Part shown: positions 25,141 through 41,794 of the stretch, one piece after another | Layout of the letters: each line of letters starts with the position of its first letter | Numbering within the stretch: position 1 is the stretch's first letter | Source of the DNA: Plasmodium relictum | Lineage: Eukaryota > Apicomplexa > Aconoidasida > Haemosporida > Plasmodiidae | Reading direction: 5' to 3' | Assembly: GCF_900005765.1 (NCBI RefSeq) | Contig: NC_041691.1 | Coordinates: forward strand, 558,001 to 622,000 | DNA length: 64,000 bases | Notes under the pieces: model-generated | What the model was told of the DNA's origin: nothing | The model's input: only the letters and a program-made list of their open reading frames with translations | The model's database searches: none | Position numbers and translations under genes: made by a program

Positions 25141-27707
25141 CTTTTACAGTTTAAAGACTATAATTCCCCTATGTAGAAAGAAGTTACATTAATTAAAAAA
25201 AATATAATTGTAACCCTTTTTTTTAATTTTTTTCTTCTTTTTTTTTACTTATTATAGAAATGTGTTATTTATTTTGTTAAAGTAAATTCATTATTTATCA
25301 TAGACTTATTTTCTTTATAAGTTATATAAGCTTTAAAAATTTCTTTATATTTATATATAATTAATAACATAGTTCAAGTTTTATAAAGCAAAATAAAAAA
25401 GTTTTTAACTATTTCTATATTAATTTTATATTTCTATTTTTTCTTCTATAAATGACATAAACGGATTTATATAAAAATTAATTTGTTCATTTAATATTTT
25501 TTTTTTTCATAAAATAATATATAATAATTTTAAAAGGTGCAAAAAAAAAAAAAAAAAATAAAAAATAAAATAATTAAATCAATAAAGGGAAAAAATAGAA
25601 AGAAAATTTGTTTTGTATCATTTATATTATATACTATATTAAATAGTATTTTTTTTTTTTTTTTTTTTTAATTATCTTTTGATTGATTATAGTGATGTTC
25701 TGTAACTTGAAAGTTTTTTTGTTTCCATAAATATGATTTACAGCATTTAATTTAAAATTTAATTATGTGTAATTCATTCTTTTTATTAAATGCTCATAAA
25801 TGTATAAAGATTTATTTGTTTATTTAATTTAAAATTTATTAAAAAAATGAATGCACCAAAATATAATAATATAGCATACATGTAAAAAAAAATAAAAACA
25901 ATAAATGTAAAAATTTTGTTTATGAGTTAAAATTTCTTTTTTTTTTTTTTTTTTTACACATCCTATATTTTAAGAATATAGTAGAAAAATTTTACTAATA
26001 AAAAGAAAAAAAATAATTAAACGTAGAAAAATAATGAATATTATATATAATGCAGTGCTATTATATACGTAACAATCCATGTTTATAAGATTGTATGATA
26101 AAAATAACGAGCTTAAATATTTTATTAGTTTCTTAATTTTAATTGTATTTAAAATAACATAATAATTTCAAATTATATACAGTTATTTTATTTAAATTAA
26201 AATTAAAATTTATTTGAAAATATATTACCAAATAGGAAAATTTTAAAAGTGATATAATTCAGAAAAAATAAAAAAATTTAGTACTGTATTTAAAAATAAA
26301 ATGAAAATTAGATTCAATACTTTTAGTATTGTCTTAGCATTGTATTTGTTTTTTTTTCTAAGTTAGTAAATATTTGTGCTTAAAAAAAAAAAAATTCAAT
26401 TCCTTTCATGGTATTTTTTTCTTAAGAAGAATTGAAAAGTAAAATTCGTAAATTTCTTTGCTCTTATACAACGGAGAAATGTTAACAGATTTTTTATAAA
26501 CTTCATAAATTCAAAACTATTGTAATAAGTAAAATATTAAAATGGTTATTTTACATTTTAATTTGAAATATATTTTGTATATATAAATAATGCCATTTTT
26601 CTTTTTAAATTATAGCAGACAGAAATTAGACAGATAATTTTAACATTTGAAAAAGTAAAACAATTTTCTTTTTATGCATCGAAGTCTGTTTTTTTGGTGA
26701 ATAATACAAAAATATAAAAGTAAAAATTCATTTTTTGTTTTTAAATAATAATAAAAAAAAAGGAAAAATAATAAATATAGATAAATTAATACTTTATAAT
26801 ACTATATTAGCGTTTTATTTTTTATTTTTTCATCTATTTTAATAAATATAAATGAAATATCTTATTTTTTTTTTTTTGAATGTAAAAGATATAAATTTTT
26901 TTATTTTTTAAGTCAAATTAATACATTAAAGGAAATTAGGATTTTAAAAAAATTACATTGCGAAATAGTTTATAGAAATATATTATACAAAAATAAATTA
27001 ATATTTTTAAAAGTCCCATATATATAATTTATGTATATAACTAACTTATAAAAAGTAATTTTAGATTAAATAAGTTTTTCAGACAATATTCTTCAAATTA
27101 GTCATATATTTTAAATTAAAAATATAATTTGAAATTACACATATAATTGTAAGTTTCAAAAGTAAATTTGAACTTCATTTTACACTTTTTTTATTACTTC
27201 TTTTTCAATTTATATTTATTAGTTTTATTTTGTATGATAGTTTTATTATTATTTTTTTATTTTTTTTTTTTTTTTATAGTAAATTCAAAGTAAAATTTAT
27301 TTTACAGAGTTAAAAAAAAAAAAAATTGAAATAAACAAATTTTTTTATATTTCTATTACTTAAAAAAAAAAACATCATTATTAATAAATTTTTTTATTTC
27401 CCTTTTTTAAATATTTCTTTTTCCTAATTTTAATTATGTTTTTTAGCTAATTTTTTTTTTCTTTTCTGCAAATATATATATATATATTTCTCAATACTTT
27501 TAGGAATTTTTTTTTTTTGCATATTTAAATTTTTTTTTTTTTTAATTCATAACAATTACTTTTTTAATTTATATCCTTTATTTCGTCATGTTTTAATAAT
27601 TACTATTTATAATTTTGTGAACATTTTATTCTCTAATAAATATATGTTTACACATTCTTAAAAAATTGTAAATTTAATTTTAAAGAGAAGTTTAGAAAAT
27701 AAAAAAA
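25141..27707. promoter_or_regulatory. Divergent intergenic region upstream of PKG
   Basis: About 2.6 kb between the starts of the nine-exon gene (-) and PKG (+), presumably holding both promoters and long 5' UTRs. It contains long A and T tracts and a GGTGCAAAA sequence near 25536. No coding sequence was found. Confidence 0.55.
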
Positions 27708-31747
<4,040 letters not shown>

Positions 31748-33020
31748 TTTAAATATATATATATGTATATAATTAGTTAATTACCATCCTATTGTAAAAT
31801 TCATAATTTCTTTTTTCTTTTTTTTTTTACGTATAATTATTTTAACTTTTGTTGAAGTAAAATTTCATGTTTCTTTTTATTAAAAAATCATTTATAAGAA
31901 TTTTTTCATCTGTATATATATATATATATATTTTTAAATTTATAATTATTTGTATAGATATATGCATTTATATATCATCTCATTTAATATTACATATATT
32001 TATGATATATAGAGCATTACATATTTCATAGATTTATGTTTTTATATATTTGTGTGTAAAATGAAAAAAAAAAAAAGAGAATTATATAATTTATAATATA
32101 TTTAAGAGTCTTTTTTTTTTTTTGTCTTTTTTATTTATATCCCTTTTTCTTCTGGAAAAATGCAATTAGAATATAATTATACTATATTATAAAATTTTGA
32201 AATATATATCATTTTGATTATTACTTTTACTATTTTTTGCATTTATTATATAGATGTTTGTTTATATACCCATAAAAATTATATTTAGCAAATGTATAAT
32301 TTATTGTATATAAAATCTTATGAAAAAATTGTCTTCATATAATTAAAATATTTAAAGTAAAATTTTAAATAATTTTTTTTTTCTCTTACATAGTATTTGA
32401 AGCTATTTTTTTATGTATGCATTTGTACATAAATATATTTTTTTGTGAGTTTTTTTTTTTTTTTTGTTTGTTCAATCATATATTTGTAATTTTATCCATT
32501 TTAAAATTCTTCATTCTCCTTTTTTAGAATTTTTTATTAATTTCGTATTAAATCTTTATATATATATTATAATGGAGGAAAAAAGGAAAAACTTGAACTA
32601 TTTTTAAGCTTGTTATTAAAAAAGACAATATTGTAGCACAAACGTAAAAATTAATAGAACAGAAATATATATAAAAGGATATGAATTAAGTTTTAATTAA
32701 TTTTTAATTTTTTTTTTAATTTTTCCTTCAATTATATAAATAAATCATAAAAAAAATTTCAAGATTATTTTAAAAGAAAAATGTTAAGATACAATACAAA
32801 AAAAAAATAAAATAAAATAAATAATATAGCAAAAAAAAAAAGAAAAAAGTAATAAATAATTTTAATACTACGTCATGTAAAAAATAGAAAAATTATTTAC
32901 AATTATATTAGTATTTTTAAATAAATATCTTTAATAAATACATAATACAAAGTATAAGAATTTAAATTATAGTTAAAAATAAACGAACTCTATTTTTGTT
33001 AATTCATGTTTTTTTTTTTT
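31748..33020. other. Convergent spacer between PKG and MTG1-type GTPase
   Basis: About 1.3 kb of AT-rich sequence between two 3' ends, with (TA)n at about 31913-31930 and several T tracts. No coding sequence is supported; it is probably the two 3' UTRs. Confidence 0.6.
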
Positions 33021-34223
33021 TTACAATAAACCTCTAAATGGTAAAGGATGTTTTTGAGAATTTACTGTTAATGGTTCTTCTGATTTAAAATCAAAATAAG
33101 TAACAAAATCCTTTTTATCTGGTACTGAATCTAAGCATACTTGTCCTAATAATCCTAATCTAAATAAATCAATAAAGAATCTGCAACCACCATTTATATC
33201 TAGATATTTATAATTTCTACATAAATTTAATTTTGTTGATATAACATTACTTACAAAGCGTATATCATTTGTTGGAGAATCTAAACCTAGCATTTTAACA
33301 TAATTATAATATTTATATTTATTTAATGTAAACAGTATATAATCTCCCACATACATATGATCATATTTATAATTCAAAGTATTTCCTAATGCACTTAATT
33401 TTAAACTAATTTCTTTATCTTCCATTTTAGGCAAAAAAATTCCTGGTGTATCTATAAAATAAAGCAAGGGGTTATTAGAAACCTTATAAGTGTCGACTAA
33501 TTTAGTAGTTCCTGCTAAAACATTTGTCTTTACTCTTTTTCTATTAACTTCAAATGCTATTTTATTATTTTGATGACCATATTTTCCCAAGTTATAAGTA
33601 ATATCTTTAAAAGAATTAATAATACTTGATTTACCTACATTTGGTAAACCTACTAACATAGCAAATACACCAAAGCTCTTAAATTTCGGCTTTATTTCTT
33701 TGCATATGTCTCTAATTTTTGATATATTTTTATTTAATTTTGATGAAGTTAATAAACATATGGAATTAGTTTTTTCCTCTATTAAACTTTGTGCTTTTAA
33801 AGCTATCCTTTTTGATATTAAATCAACTTTATTTAAAATAACAATACGTTTTTTATTTTTATATCTTTTTAGGTTATCAATTATAAAATCATTAGTACTT
33901 GTAAAAGGTAATCTAGCATCTCTAACTTCTATTATTAGATCACATATATCAAATTTTTTTTTAATATTTAAAGAAGACTTATGCATATAATTCGGAAAAC
34001 AGGTGATATTTACATCATAAATAAATTTATCTCTACATATAAAATCGCTATATTTTTCTTTTTTATCAAGATTGTCTTTAACTTCTCCTTCTATAGTATT
34101 CAAATATAAATATTTTTTTTTTTCATCACTACTATTTCTTACATTATCTAAATCTTTTTTTAAAAACAAATCATTCAAATTTGGACCTAATTCTTTTTTC
34201 CATACACTTATACTTGAACTCAT
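33021..34223 (-). CDS. MTG1: Circularly permuted GTPase, MTG1/RbgA family
   Basis: Single exon of 400 residues. The G motifs occur in permuted order: G4 NKVD (131-134), G5 TSS (159-161), G1 GLPNVGKS (192-199), G2 GTT (238-240) and G3 DTPG (258-261). This order defines the YlqF/YawG group. The EVRDARLPF strand before G4 and the short C-terminal domain after G3 match the MTG1/RbgA branch, which acts late in large ribosomal subunit assembly. In eukaryotes this is mitochondrial or plastidic. The N-terminus shows no strong presequence, so the organelle is uncertain. Several other permuted GTPases are nucleolar, but they carry long extra domains not present here. Confidence 0.88.
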   Translation of the reverse strand: MSSSISVWKKELGPNLNDLFLKKDLDNVRNSSDEKKKYLYLNTIEGEVKDNLDKKEKYSDFICRDKFIYDVNITCFPNYMHKSSLNIKKKFDICDLIIEVRDARLPFTSTNDFIIDNLKRYKNKKRIVILNKVDLISKRIALKAQSLIEEKTNSICLLTSSKLNKNISKIRDICKEIKPKFKSFGVFAMLVGLPNVGKSSIINSFKDITYNLGKYGHQNNKIAFEVNRKRVKTNVLAGTTKLVDTYKVSNNPLLYFIDTPGIFLPKMEDKEISLKLSALGNTLNYKYDHMYVGDYILFTLNKYKYYNYVKMLGLDSPTNDIRFVSNVISTKLNLCRNYKYLDINGGCRFFIDLFRLGLLGQVCLDSVPDKKDFVTYFDFKSEEPLTVNSQKHPLPFRGLL

Positions 34224-34932
34224 ATCAAAAAAAAAAATAAAAAAAAATTATCTAACAAATATGTATATTTATGTATTTATAATCTTTTTTTTTTTTTTTC
34301 ATACATATTTTTTTAAAATAAAACATATTTTTATATTATTTCTTTTATATATATGTGTATCTGTTAAAACTATTGTTTAAAAAAAAAAATAAATAACATA
34401 AAAATGTATCTTAAAGAAACCTAAAATATGATTTCTTATTAATACATTTTGTTAATAATTTGTTAAAAAAAAATTCAACAAAATTTTTTATTTAGGAAAA
34501 AAAAAAAAAAATATAAAATAAAAAACAAAAAAAAAAAAAAAATAAATAAATAAACACAAATGTTAAATACTAAAGAACATAATTTAAAAATAAATAATAA
34601 ATTACAAATTTTACTTATTTTTATTTAAATTACAATCTTTTTTTTTTTTTTTTTAAGATAATACTGAAATTACACATGTTTCTGTCAAAATTCAAAAAAG
34701 AATAAATACTAGTAATTTTTAATAAAGGTATTTCCTACTCTACAACAAGCTATTATTATATTAAAAAAAATAAAATACCTTTTTTACTCATATCTTTTTT
34801 CCATATATTTTAGATATCTTGTTAGAATTTTAAAACTGAAAAAAAAAAAAAGAAAAAAAAAAGAAGTTATAAAATGCACACATTTTTTGAAGTTTTCATT
34901 TTATATAAAAGATATATATCAAATTATCTTTT
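34224..34932. other. Spacer upstream of the MTG1-type gene
   Basis: AT-rich sequence with several A and T tracts between two minus-strand genes; no coding segment is supported. Confidence 0.6.
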
Positions 34933-37900
34933 TTACTTGGTATTATTAGGTGGAATCTTAAAAGTAGAGATATTGTGCATTTTATCTTTTTTTATAAAAC
35001 GAAATAATTTAATAAGAATGCCCCTAATATTACAGTATTCGTGAATATAATCTAAAGCAAATATAAAAATAATATTTTTACAGATTTCATCTACATTCAT
35101 TCCTTTCAATATTTTAAAAATATTATTTATAACAACCATATTTTCTTTATTATATCTTAGTAAACTCAAACAAATGTATATTGTGTTTTTTTTTATGGAC
35201 AAACTTTTGCTTGCATTTGTTCTAAAGTAAATATAAGAACATATGTAATTTATATATTGAATTATAAAAAAGAACTTTCTTATATCATTTTCAGAACTAT
35301 ATATGCTATTATCTCCTGAATTATCATTTATATCACTAGAAAACTTATTAATATTATTATCTATATTTTCATGAGCGTTTATAGAAACTATATCATTAGA
35401 GTTATTACTTATATTATTATATAAGATGTTTAAATCTTTATTTTCATTGATATTTATACTACTTATATTAAATCCTTTTTCATTAAAAAGACTATATTGT
35501 AATAGGTTTATATCATTGCCTGAGCTATTAAGAAATAAGTGACTTTTACAAAAATCGTTACTTTTTACATTTGATGCCTTTTCATTTTTATTTGATTTAA
35601 ATATATGCCTTTTTTTTATGAATTTTAGTGGATATATAATTGAGTTAATATATATATTTATGTTTTTTACAATATGTTCACTGTAGTTAAAAATTAGTTC
35701 TAATTTATTTATTGGAAAAATTCTATCACAACTATTAAAAAATATAAATTGTAAGTGGGTATATATATGAATGATAAGCGAAAATAATTTTTGTTTGTAT
35801 GTTTCAGATTCTTTATTGCTTTGATACATATAGTATATAAATATATCTAAAAAAAATTTTTCATATATATTTAATATTATAGTATATTTACTAAAATCGT
35901 ATAAAGCATGTTCATTTATATAATAACGTTTCTTGATATAGTTAAAACTATTTTCAACTTTTTTTTCATATGTAGAAATTAATTTGATACTTTCCTTATT
36001 ATTTTCCATAAGATTTATGAATCTCATATCAATACTAAGTTTGCTGTAATAAAAAACGAAATTACTAAATAATTTATTATATATATGCAAAAAATTTATA
36101 ATTAAATAGTTTTCCTCGTATAATTGTGAAAACAACTTATTTACAAAAATAATTTGTTTTTCACTAAAGGTAGAGCAGGTATTATATAATATAGTTATTA
36201 TATTATTATTATTTAAATAGTTAATTTTTTTTGTTAAAATAGTAATAATGTTCTCATTTATATTTTTTATAATTTCTAAGCATGCCTTTATTTCTTCGAA
36301 ATTATTATTTTTTTTTGATTCATTACTTAAAAAATGCTCACATTCCATCATTAAATTATTTGTATCTAAATTATCCTCTATATATTCTTCTTTTTCTGTA
36401 TAATTTGTATTCATTAATTCATCATATTCATAACAGTTTATATTTAAAAACTCTTCTATATAATAATTTTGAATAGAAGAGATGTTTTTTTTTTTTTTTT
36501 TTCTTTTATATTTTTTGACTAATATTCTATTTATAGATAAATATAAGCATATGATGTGTTTTAAATTCATATTTTCAAAATTTTTTTTTTTCAAAAACAA
36601 TAAAAAATCGAAAAACAATTCATTTTGACACTTTATAAAATATTTGAGCATGCTGTATATTTCTGTAGTGTCATAGCTTTCTATGTTTTCTATTATTTTT
36701 TTAAATAAAAAATCTAACATATCTTTATCACATATTTTTATTATACTTTTAAATACTGTCAAATGTATTTTATTATATTTTAACAACTCCTCATTTATTA
36801 TATATTTAAATATAACTTTGTCTAAATATGATATATATTTTTTACGTTTATATAAATTCTCGTATATATCAAATAAATAATTATTTATAATTAAAAATTC
36901 TTCATTTTTATTTTTAGAATTTACAGGTGTTATTATTTTATTATTAGAATTTAAGTATATTTCTTCTCCTATTCTATTATTATTGAGATTAACTTTTTTT
37001 TTTTCTAGTGAATCTTTATTTGATACTTCATATTTATCATTAAAGTGTCTATGACTTTTTATATGTATATATTTCTCTTTTATTAAGTGATAAAAATAAC
37101 GGTATAAATAATTTATAATTTGTTGAAATTTTTTACATGAAAAATCAAAATTATGTAATGAACTGAAAAGATAAAATTTATTTAATGAACTTAATAACTT
37201 GTAATCGTTTTTTATGTTATTGCATATTAAAATAACCATTTCCTTATCTATCATGTTAATTTTAGATAACATATATGTGTAAGAAAAATATAAATCATTA
37301 TTTATGTGAATATTTTTATTTTTAAGAAAATTTGTAATTACTTTTGTAATATCCAATTTTCTTTTATCATCAACTTTTAAATTGCAATCAATTAGTAACT
37401 TAAAAATCACAATTAAATGTTTTAGCCAAACGTATTTAATGTCGTTTATATTAATATCTTTATATAAATCAACATACCAATTACTCAAACAATTAATAAA
37501 TGTATTATTATCTTCCCTTCTATTTTTATGTTCCTCCCATTTTTCATTTAATGTATTTTCATATATTATGTTTTTATATACAATGCTATTTATTTCATTA
37601 AATTTTCCACTTTCTTTAATCACTTTATTTAATATATTAACATCACTTTCATCTTTGTTATTCCTATACAATTTTTCTTCCTTTTCTTTATATAAAGGTT
37701 CCTTATTTGTAAAAATTAAGTTAAAATTTTTTTTATTTTTATGAAATAACTTAACATATTCTTTTAATACACCAATTGAAATTTTGTTGTAATACTTCCA
37801 TTTTATATGTAAATTATTTATTGAATTATGAAATATCTGATTTTTATCTTTTAACTTATATAAATTATCATTCATATAGTTTATATAATCATTTGTATAT

Positions 37901-38040
37901 ATACTTTTACTTTTCTTATTTATATCAAATATTATAAGATTTAAAATATTATTGATTTTATTACTTATTTCTTTTTCTAAATTTATATATGACAATTTGT
38001 GAGTATTTAATTTTTCTTTAGGAATTCCTTTGAATTTCAT
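34933..38040 (-). CDS. Large helical-repeat-like protein, function unknown
   Basis: Single exon of 1035 residues. I did not recognise a named family. Residues of roughly 200-320, 390-510 and 590-800 are successive amphipathic helices with a pairwise rhythm of about 35-38 residues. The stretch MLDFLFKKIIENIESYDT is an example. This resembles the helical-repeat organelle RNA-binding proteins of Plasmodium. Asn- and Ser-rich low complexity lies near 850-910. The C-terminus returns to ordered helices (FFIIQYINYICSYIYF). No RAP domain, signal peptide or clear membrane segment is seen. The start (MKFKGIPKEKLNTHKL) is the first ATG in the frame. An organellar role is only a guess by analogy with the gene at 18.5-21.2 kb. 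Confidence 0.75.
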   Translation of the reverse strand: MKFKGIPKEKLNTHKLSYINLEKEISNKINNILNLIIFDINKKSKSIYTNDYINYMNDNLYKLKDKNQIFHNSINNLHIKWKYYNKISIGVLKEYVKLFHKNKKNFNLIFTNKEPLYKEKEEKLYRNNKDESDVNILNKVIKESGKFNEINSIVYKNIIYENTLNEKWEEHKNRREDNNTFINCLSNWYVDLYKDININDIKYVWLKHLIVIFKLLIDCNLKVDDKRKLDITKVITNFLKNKNIHINNDLYFSYTYMLSKINMIDKEMVILICNNIKNDYKLLSSLNKFYLFSSLHNFDFSCKKFQQIINYLYRYFYHLIKEKYIHIKSHRHFNDKYEVSNKDSLEKKKVNLNNNRIGEEIYLNSNNKIITPVNSKNKNEEFLIINNYLFDIYENLYKRKKYISYLDKVIFKYIINEELLKYNKIHLTVFKSIIKICDKDMLDFLFKKIIENIESYDTTEIYSMLKYFIKCQNELFFDFLLFLKKKNFENMNLKHIICLYLSINRILVKKYKRKKKKKNISSIQNYYIEEFLNINCYEYDELMNTNYTEKEEYIEDNLDTNNLMMECEHFLSNESKKNNNFEEIKACLEIIKNINENIITILTKKINYLNNNNIITILYNTCSTFSEKQIIFVNKLFSQLYEENYLIINFLHIYNKLFSNFVFYYSKLSIDMRFINLMENNKESIKLISTYEKKVENSFNYIKKRYYINEHALYDFSKYTIILNIYEKFFLDIFIYYMYQSNKESETYKQKLFSLIIHIYTHLQFIFFNSCDRIFPINKLELIFNYSEHIVKNINIYINSIIYPLKFIKKRHIFKSNKNEKASNVKSNDFCKSHLFLNSSGNDINLLQYSLFNEKGFNISSININENKDLNILYNNISNNSNDIVSINAHENIDNNINKFSSDINDNSGDNSIYSSENDIRKFFFIIQYINYICSYIYFRTNASKSLSIKKNTIYICLSLLRYNKENMVVINNIFKILKGMNVDEICKNIIFIFALDYIHEYCNIRGILIKLFRFIKKDKMHNISTFKIPPNNTK

Positions 38041-38902
38041 GTTATCGTAATTTCGTTTTTTAAAAATTTTAAGGATAAAATTTTAGAGATTTTTTATTTT
38101 TTATAGAATAGGTGAAATATTTTAATTTATATTTTTTAGTTTTTCTTCATCTTTTTAGTAAATAGTAACATTCATTTTCATTTATATTTTTTAAATTACA
38201 TTTATATATATATATATGTATTATGTTTTTTTTTTTTTTTTGGCAATTAATTTTATACTTTATTATTATATAAAGCATATAAATTAACAACAATCTTAAA
38301 AATATGTTGAATAAGTAGAAAGAATTAAATTAATTTATATATAATTTGCTTTTTAAAATTTAAAAATATAAAAAAAAAAAAAGAAAAAAAAGAGTACGAT
38401 TAAATATATATATATTAAATAACATTCATTATAGGAAATTAGAATAACTCTTAGAGCGCTTAGTCTATTAAGAATTACAAAAAAAAATTTTTTTCTTAAA
38501 TATCAAACCTAATTTCAAAAATTTTTAAAAAAAATTTATTTTTATTTTTTATTTTATTATAGATTTAAAGCAAAGTAAAAAATAAACATATCTACATACA
38601 TAAAAGAAAAATTAAATAAAAAAAATAATCAGATATTTATTCATTCTCAAATTATATTTAAAAATATGAAAATCAAATTTAAAAAAAAAAAAAAATTCAT
38701 CAACATTTTTTTTAATATCAGTAACTTGTTAATTAAATTTTTAAAATTATTTTATTTCTTAAAAAACATGAAATAAACATAAATTGATGCTGAATATCTT
38801 TAGGGAATGCAAATAAATTCCTTGTTTAAAAACCTTTATTCATAGCGATATATACATATATATCTGTTTAATTTTTCATTTTTATTCTTTATGTCCTTAA
38901 TT
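38041..38902. other. Spacer between PTEX150 and the helical-repeat gene
   Basis: AT-rich, no coding frame. A short GC-richer patch at about 38447-38474 contains AGCGCT and an imperfect TCTTA/TAAGA hairpin. The downstream gene's promoter and the PTEX150 3' UTR should lie here. Confidence 0.55.
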
Positions 38903-41086
38903 TTATATTCTATCTTTAAGTTCCTTTACATATTGATAATATCTCTTTAAAAGTAATTTTTTAGCTTTTTCACTATACGGTAATTTAAGAATTTTCTCTC
39001 TCAGAATTTTTAAATTAGGAACTTCAATTAACATTTTAAAGAAATAATTATCTATTAAATCATCATAAAGTATTTCTTTATTAGATGAAAATGGATACTT
39101 AACACGGATATTGCTTTTATCCTTATCAATATTTACGTTTTGTAGATGTTCATCATCTTGTGAATCTTCATTTACTGTTTTTAAAGTACAATTTCCTTTA
39201 TTACATTTATTTGTTGAATCTTTTTCATTATCATTTTCTATTCTTCTTAAATATTTTCCATTTGAAATAATATTCTTCCCATCATATGTAACATAGCCAT
39301 TCTTAATAATACCATTTTGTGAGCTAATATTACCTTCACTCATATTATTTTTATTATTACTTTTTGTTAATTCTACAGAAGATTTATTTTTTTTTTTATT
39401 GGGAATAAAATTAGGAGTATTTTTTAATTCGTTAGATTTTTTTTTATTGCTAAAATTTCCTTTACGCACCATTTCATCAAGCTCATCTTTAGATAATATA
39501 GTTAATTTGTTATCTTCACTATTTTTTTTTAATTTTTGATTAATAAATTTGCTACTTTTTATATTTTTAAATTCAACAGCTTTTTTTTCATTATTTTCAT
39601 CTATATAATCTCGGATTAATGCCAATATTTTTTTTTTTTTATAATAATCTGTATTTGCACTATATTTCTTTGATTTATTTTTAGATTTTCCTAAAACTAT
39701 TTTATTTTCTTTCAAATATTTTATTAAATCTTCTTTTTTATCATAGAAAGAAGTGTAGACATACTGATTACCGACTAATTGAGGTACATGATGGTTGTAG
39801 TTTGCTGGGAATCCGTCATAAGACTGTTCTATTTGTTTATAGGAATCATAATAATCATCATCATTGTCATTATCTTCTTCTTTGTTTTCCATTTTTTTTT
39901 GTTTCTTAACATCAATTGATTTGGGATCATAGCTAATATGATAGGTACCATATGATTTTAAAAAGTTTTTGAGTTGCTCATTCATTAAACCAGACGTTTC
40001 ATTAACTGATAAATCTTTTTCATCACTTGGATAAGGAGAAAGTTCAAAAAAACTTTGATCAGGTAAAATTAATTTCATTAATAAATCTTCTGTTAAATCT
40101 TCATAAGTTAATTTACCTTCTTCAATTAACTTTTTAAGGATTTCAATATCTATTTCATCATTTTCATCTTTATTATTATCCTGTTTTTTGTTTCCCCCTT
40201 TTAGTTCTTTATTTGCAGTGTTATATTTGTTCATGGCTTTACTTATATTTTCAATATCAAGGTCTGTATATTCCTTTAATTCATTTTTTAACTCTTCTAT
40301 ATCATATGAAATAATATCATCATCCTCTTCTTTAGCTGAATTATCATTATTGCCTTCATTTAAATTTGAATTATCGTTTCCTTCAAAATCCAAATCAAAG
40401 TTTTCATTATCATTTTCCGTGCTAAACTTATCTGATTGATGTCGATTGTTATTTACAAAAAAATTATTATTATTTAATGATGAAGATGATATTAATTTTT
40501 CTTCGCTTGTAAATTCGCTTTCATTCAAGCTCTTTGCATTGTCATTTGAATTGTTCTCATTATAATTACTATGCTCATTTGATGAGTTTTCTTCTTCATC
40601 TATGTAGCTTTCTCCTTCATATTTATTAGATAACTCATCTATATTATCTTCTTCTTTATCTAATGGTATTTCTGTATATTTATCTAAAGTATCATCATCA
40701 AATGTGCTTAGTTTATTTTCAAAAGAAATTCCCTTTTTATTTGAATTAATTATATGTGAATCATTGCTTTTTTTATTCATTTCTTTTTGCATATTATTAT
40801 CAATTGTGTTTTTTAAAGCATCGAAATTTGACGTATTTGATGGTAAATTTAAAGAAAATTTTTTAAGTAAATCATCATTCATGTAATTATTATTATAAAA
40901 CATCTTATTTCTTTGAATATTTTCTTTTAGTTTGTCAACATCAACACCAACATTTTTTAAAGTACTTTCTAATTTATCTTTTAGTGCATTTAATTTTTCG
41001 AGATTATTCAACTTGTTTAATGAATCTGTTTCATCATTTTTTTTATCAGTATCATCAGCATTATCAGTATCATCACTATCATCACT

Positions 41087-41118
<32 letters not shown>

Positions 41119-41794
41119 TATCATCAGTTTTGTTGCCATTTTCATTTTTAAATGCATCCATATTCCCCATATTTCCTTTTCCTTGTAAATTTAATTTATT
41201 GTTATTGATTACATTAAACATATCTTTAAATATATCACCAAATATGTTATTTTCTTTATTTGAATTATTACCTTGATTATTTCCCATAGAATTTAAAAAA
41301 GATTGAAAGGTTTCATCATTCAGTATCTTCTGAAGGTTACTTCCACCTAAGTTTCCAGGAAACAATCCATTCAAACCTAAAACATTATCTTGAGTTGTAT
41401 TATCTGAATTACCACTATCACTATCTTGATTTTCTTCATCATTCAAATAATTATCATTATCTTCTTCTGTTACTTCGTTATTTGAAGAATTAGTACTTGA
41501 AGATATGTCATCATCGCCGTCTTCTCTATTTTCATCCTTTTGCAAATTCTCCGTATTATCATTTATTTTATCATTATTTCCTTGATCATTAGATTGTTGC
41601 GATGAATCACCAGAATTCTCTATTTCCTTTTTTTTATTATCCTTATTGTTACTGCCATCATTATTACTATTATTATCAGATGGTTTAGAACAAGTCGGTT
41701 TTATATTTAAGTTTTTATTTTCACCATTTGCAATAACATAATTATAATGAATAAATATAAAGATGAAAAAAGAAATTAAAATTAATGATTTCAT
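38903..41794 (-). CDS. PTEX150: PTEX150, Plasmodium export translocon subunit
   Basis: Single exon of 963 residues with a hydrophobic signal peptide (about 1-22). Long Asn/Asp/Glu-rich sequence follows, including an Asp tract encoded near 41080-41120. The conserved core starts near residue 590 with LPDQSFFELSPYPSDEKDLS. It continues through GTYHISYDPKS and VPQLVGNQYVYTSFYDKKEDL to the end at about 730. This core is what I recognise as PTEX150, the structural adaptor that joins the HSP101 unfoldase to the EXP2 pore in the parasitophorous vacuole membrane. The complex threads exported proteins into the host cell. PTEX150 is known only from Plasmodium and close relatives, so it anchors the organism assignment. 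The upstream region is shared with the divergent gene at 45.5 kb. Confidence 0.95.

Noticed and set aside
36282-37744. Several plus-strand hydrophobic frames opposite the 1035-residue gene
   Set aside because: Composition is explained by the complement of the real minus-strand coding sequence.
40188-41276. Plus-strand Ser/Leu/Phe-rich frames opposite PTEX150
   Set aside because: They are translations of the complement of Asp/Asn/Glu repeats and not independent genes.
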